A stretch of DNA of 8,686 nucleotides from Prevotella sp. Lineage in GTDB: Bacteria > Bacteroidota > Bacteroidia > Bacteroidales > Bacteroidaceae. A program made the position numbers and the translations under genes. Shown piece after piece: positions 6,477 through 8,686 of the stretch. The stretch covers positions 1-8,686 of the forward strand of contig JAFLSH010000125.1 in the NCBI GenBank assembly GCA_022511055.1, in the 5' to 3' direction. The number at the start of each line of letters is the position of its first letter. Position 1 is the first letter of the stretch. The notes beneath the pieces are model-generated. The model searched no databases. It saw nothing but the letters and a program-made list of their open reading frames with translations, and had not been told where the DNA came from.

Positions 6477-8235
6477 GCATTTCCCAGATTATTTTTTGAG
6501 TTTTTGTCAAATTCGGGTCTTTTTCCCGCTTCAACGGCATCAGTGCCCGCTCTTTGGGCTTGTTTTCGTCTTTGGGCGTGAGCAGCTTGCGGTATTCCTC
6601 GGGATTCTTCAGCAGGCGGATGGCTTCCTTCACCTGCTTGTCGTATTGCAGGCTGGCCTCAATGGTGCCCGCCTGGTAATAGTAGGCCGTGAGAATGCTC
6701 ATCTCAAGCAGGTGGCGCAGCTCTTCCTCGTTCTTGTCGATGTCCTTGGCCACATCGTGCTTCAGCTGCTTTTCCAGGGCATCGAAAGCCTCCTTTGCAT
6801 CATCGTAGTAGCCCTCGAACTTGGCGGTCTTGACCAGTTCGGCCAGCTGCTTCTGGCTGACAGGGTCGTAAGTGAAGCCGCTGGCTATCACGTGCGCCTT
6901 GAAATCAGCAAACTCGGCATCGGTGAGATGGAACTCGCGGACCGGCGCAATGGTCGGGTGCTTGGCTATGTAGTCGACCACCCAGTCGAACATGACCTCA
7001 GTCGAGTCTTGCCCGGAAGCCGACAGATAGAAGGCTATGTTGGCCATGGTGTCGGCCTTTACCTCCAGGTCAGGCTTGATGCCTCCGCCGTCACGGACTT
7101 CGCGCCCGTTGCGCGTGTAGAAGACATGGGTCAGCGAGTCGGGCACCCGCTCGGTGTAGCCGCCAACGCCGTTGCGCCGGTAGTTAATGGCCTGTATGCA
7201 GCGCCCGCTGGGTATGTAGTACTTCGAGGTTGTCAGCTTGAGGTTGGTGTTGTAGGGCAGGTCCAAAGGCAGCTGCACCAGCCCCTTCCCGTATGTGCGC
7301 GTACCTAAGACCACAGCCCGGTCCAGGTCTTGCAGTGAGCCGCTGGTAATCTCGCTGGCCGAAGCCGTCTCGCCGTTGACCAGCACCACTAACGGCATCA
7401 GCGTGTCGACAGGCTCAAACCGTGTCTTGTAGGCGTGGTTGGCGCGTTTCACCTTGCCGCGGTTCTCCACGATAGTCTGCCCTTTCGGCACCCACAGGTT
7501 GACTATGTCCACCGCCTCCATCTCAGAGCCGCCCCCGTTGCTGCGCAGGTCGAAGATGAGCGAGCTGGCGCCCTGCTTCTTCAGGTCGACATAGGCGCGG
7601 CGCACCTCTTTCGAGCAGTCTTCGGTAAACGAGTTCAGGTTAATGTAGCCGATACCGTCTTCGAGCAGCCCGTAGTAGGGCAGGGCGGGCAGCTTGATGT
7701 TCTTGCGGGTCACCTTGAAGTCCATCTTCTTGCCGCCGGCAGAGGGGCGCTCCACCTTCAGCAGAAAGCTGGTGCCGGGCTCGCCGCGCAGGTGCGAGCT
7801 GACATAGCTCACGTTCTTGTCGGTCATCACCGAGTCGTCTATGCTCAGGATAATGTCGCCCTTCTTCAGCCCAACCTCTGCGGCAGGCATTCCCTCGTAT
7901 GGCTCGTCAATGACCACGCGCTTCCGCTTCGTGTGATAGCGAATCAGGGCGCCCACGCCGGCATACTTGCCCGTGAGCATCATCTTCAGATTCTTCGTCT
8001 CGCTCTCCGGGTAGTACTCCGTGTAGGGGTCCAGCCCGTGCAGCATGGCATTGATGGCATTGCCAATCACCTGGCGGGGATTGAGCGTGTCAACATACAT
8101 CAGGTCAAGGTTTTTGTATATCTGGTTGAAGATATCCAGATTCTTGGCCACCTCAAGATGGTGGTTTTTCTGTTCCTGGGCGTTGCCTACTAACGGTAGG
8201 GCAAGCAACAATAACAACTGAAATGCTCGTTTCAT
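6469..8235 (-). CDS. Exported S41 family C-terminal processing peptidase (CtpA/Tsp-like)
   Basis: This is a Ser/Lys-dyad protease of MEROPS family S41, acting outside the inner membrane. The 588-residue product has a signal peptide (MKRAFQLLLLLALPLVGNA, cleavage expected near residue 19; no lipobox Cys). It also has the S41 N-terminal helical motif with LDPYTEYY (about 68-75), a PDZ domain (about 84-165, KKGDIILSIDD) and the peptidase core with DLRSNGGG (229-236). The predicted catalytic Ser292 lies in TASASEI and Lys317 in TYGKG, with the 25-residue spacing of this family. About 230 residues follow the core as a helical, charged C-terminal region of unknown role. I chose the ATG at 8235 because the signal peptide begins there; an in-frame TTG three codons upstream is unnecessary. 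Its physiological substrate cannot be told from sequence. It runs into the rimP promoter at its 3' end but is probably not part of that operon's function. Confidence 0.94.
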   Translation of the reverse strand: MKRAFQLLLLLALPLVGNAQEQKNHHLEVAKNLDIFNQIYKNLDLMYVDTLNPRQVIGNAINAMLHGLDPYTEYYPESETKNLKMMLTGKYAGVGALIRYHTKRKRVVIDEPYEGMPAAEVGLKKGDIILSIDDSVMTDKNVSYVSSHLRGEPGTSFLLKVERPSAGGKKMDFKVTRKNIKLPALPYYGLLEDGIGYINLNSFTEDCSKEVRRAYVDLKKQGASSLIFDLRSNGGGSEMEAVDIVNLWVPKGQTIVENRGKVKRANHAYKTRFEPVDTLMPLVVLVNGETASASEITSGSLQDLDRAVVLGTRTYGKGLVQLPLDLPYNTNLKLTTSKYYIPSGRCIQAINYRRNGVGGYTERVPDSLTHVFYTRNGREVRDGGGIKPDLEVKADTMANIAFYLSASGQDSTEVMFDWVVDYIAKHPTIAPVREFHLTDAEFADFKAHVIASGFTYDPVSQKQLAELVKTAKFEGYYDDAKEAFDALEKQLKHDVAKDIDKNEEELRHLLEMSILTAYYYQAGTIEASLQYDKQVKEAIRLLKNPEEYRKLLTPKDENKPKERALMPLKREKDPNLTKTQKIIWEMLA

Positions 8236-8260
8236 GAATTCCAAACTTGTTTTTACGATG

Positions 8261-8268
8261 CAAAATTA
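8261..8268 (-). promoter_or_regulatory. -7 promoter element of the S41 peptidase gene
   Basis: The minus strand reads TAATTTTG, the same -7 element as at rimP and the tRNA gene. No TTG sits 19-21 nt upstream; only a T-run (complement of 8283-8287) lies about 14 nt away, so the -33 half is weak. The expected leader to the ATG at 8235 is about 22 nt and A-rich. Confidence 0.6.
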
Positions 8269-8349
8269 AGACTTTATCGGCGAAAAACGCGCTTTTCCAT
8301 CGTTTTTTTGCAAAATTTTTATGTTTTCTTGAAAATTTCCACAAAAAAG

Positions 8350-8381
8350 TTTGGATATTTCCAAATTTTGCCGTAATTTTG
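8350..8381 (+). promoter_or_regulatory. Promoter of tRNA-Asn
   Basis: TTTG (8350-8353), a 20-base spacer and TAATTTTG (8374-8381) match the full Bacteroidetes promoter consensus. Expected +1 is near 8385, about 20 nt before the mature tRNA 5' end. The -33 element is part of a perfect 6-bp inverted repeat, TTTGGA (8350-8355) and TCCAAA (8360-8365), which could be an operator or chance. This promoter and that of the S41 peptidase diverge from a 170-nt AT-rich spacer. Confidence 0.78.
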
Positions 8382-8405
8382 CACCCGCTTACAACGAAAA
8401 GCACT

Positions 8406-8482
8406 GCTTCAGTAGCTCAGTTGGTTAGAGCACCTGACTGTTAATCAGGGGGTCGTTGGTTCAAGCCCATCCTGAAGCGCCA
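8406..8482 (+). tRNA. tRNA-Asn (anticodon GUU), CCA encoded
   Basis: A complete cloverleaf is seen. The 7-bp acceptor stem is GCTTCAG (8406-8412) with CTGAAGC (8472-8478), followed by discriminator G and genomic CCA (8479-8482). The D stem is GCTC/GAGC. The anticodon stem is CCTGA/TCAGG with loop CTGTTAA, giving anticodon GTT at 8440-8442, which reads AAC and AAU. The variable loop is 5 nt. The T arm is GTTGG, loop TTCAAGC, CCATC; its second pair (8456 with 8470) is a T-T mismatch, while the other four pair. The gene stands alone between its own promoter and terminator. Confidence 0.98.
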
Positions 8483-8487
8483 AGAAG

Positions 8488-8529
8488 AAAGTCCTGTAAA
8501 TCAAAAGTTTACAGGACTTTTCCTTTTTT
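8488..8529 (+). terminator. Intrinsic terminator of tRNA-Asn
   Basis: A perfect 13-bp stem, AAAGTCCTGTAAA (8488-8500) and TTTACAGGACTTT (8508-8520) with a 7-nt loop, is followed by a T-rich tail (TTTTCCTTTTTT, ending at 8529). It begins 6 nt after the tRNA CCA end. The A-run on the 5' side would also let it work from the opposite strand for any gene arriving from the right. Confidence 0.93.
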
Positions 8530-8540
8530 CACATTTCAAA

Positions 8541-8580
8541 GTTGTAGCCATTTTGCACCCAAACTCAACGGTTGTAGCCA
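8541..8580. repeat. Direct repeat GTTGTAGCCA, two copies 30 bp apart
   Basis: The 10-mer GTTGTAGCCA occurs at 8541-8550 and 8571-8580, a spacing of exactly 30 bp (about three helical turns), just past the tRNA terminator. Between the copies lies TTTTGCACCC (8551-8560), which also occurs at 8377-8386 in the tRNA promoter. It could be a protein-binding site or leftover promoter-like sequence. I see no gene in 8531-8686 on either strand. Confidence 0.4.
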
Positions 8581-8686
8581 AAGAAACACAAACATTTCAT
8601 CCTACTTTTTGTCCAGCCTGCCCAAATTTTCATTATTCCACTGAACGTTTCGCGCAGTAAACTTTCTTTTGTTTGAATAAAAATGT

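Noticed and set aside
6118..7308. 396-codon plus-strand open frame opposite rimP and the peptidase gene
   Set aside because: It crosses two real genes, a promoter and a hairpin on the other strand and has no recognisable domain. The frame at 7435-8193 was rejected for the same reason.
8236..8244. TTG start for the S41 peptidase
   Set aside because: The ATG at 8235 directly opens a standard signal peptide; three extra residues from a rare start codon are not needed.
8541..8580. CRISPR-like array from the repeated GTTGTAGCCA
   Set aside because: Only two 10-bp copies with a 20-bp gap, no further units and no cas genes in view.
8456..8644. Plus-strand 62-codon open frame starting inside the tRNA gene
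   Set aside because: It begins in the tRNA T arm and runs through the terminator; the composition looks non-coding.
6430..8647. 13-mer ATTCCACTGAACG at 6430-6442 and again at 8635-8647
   Set aside because: About one such match is expected by chance in a window of this length, and the flanks do not match.

Overview
The window looks like core chromosome of a Bacteroidales bacterium, probably a GC-rich member of the Prevotellaceae. Three things point there. The protein variants are of the Bacteroidetes type: a RimP with the AGIGQPF form of its central motif, an IF-2 with a very long Ala/Pro/Lys and Asn/Lys linker, and a short NusA without the extra C-terminal repeats of E. coli. The promoters have the Bacteroidetes form TTTG-N20-TAnnTTTG rather than -35/-10 sigma70 boxes. 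Start codons follow A-rich leaders instead of strong Shine-Dalgarno sites. The genus call is inference; the phylum call is firm.

All five protein genes lie on the minus strand, so in transcription order they run right to left. (1) An exported S41 C-terminal processing peptidase (8235 to 6469). (2) The rimP-nusA-infB cluster (6381 to 1647), which covers 30S ribosome maturation, transcription elongation/antitermination and translation initiation. (3) sufB (1493 to 45), the Fe-S cluster scaffold subunit, with its own promoter; the rest of a suf operon would lie beyond the left edge. On the plus strand, diverging from the peptidase gene, is a tRNA-Asn(GUU) gene (8406-8482) with its own promoter and a textbook intrinsic terminator. 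The final ~155 bases (8531-8686) hold no gene I can support, only a short direct repeat.

The regulatory sites are the most informative part. The rimP promoter overlaps the last codons of the peptidase gene, and a 12-bp hairpin with a GAAA tetraloop sits in the first ~40 nt of the rimP transcript. The 87-nt nusA-infB gap is filled by a nested inverted repeat and a potential 11-codon upstream ORF that overlaps the infB start. A strong hairpin ends infB. The sufB promoter lies so close to its ATG that the mRNA would be nearly leaderless.

I do not see a new defence, mobile or biosynthetic system here. The genes are conserved housekeeping genes, and the points worth following up concern RNA-level control of the rimP-nusA-infB cluster and sufB.
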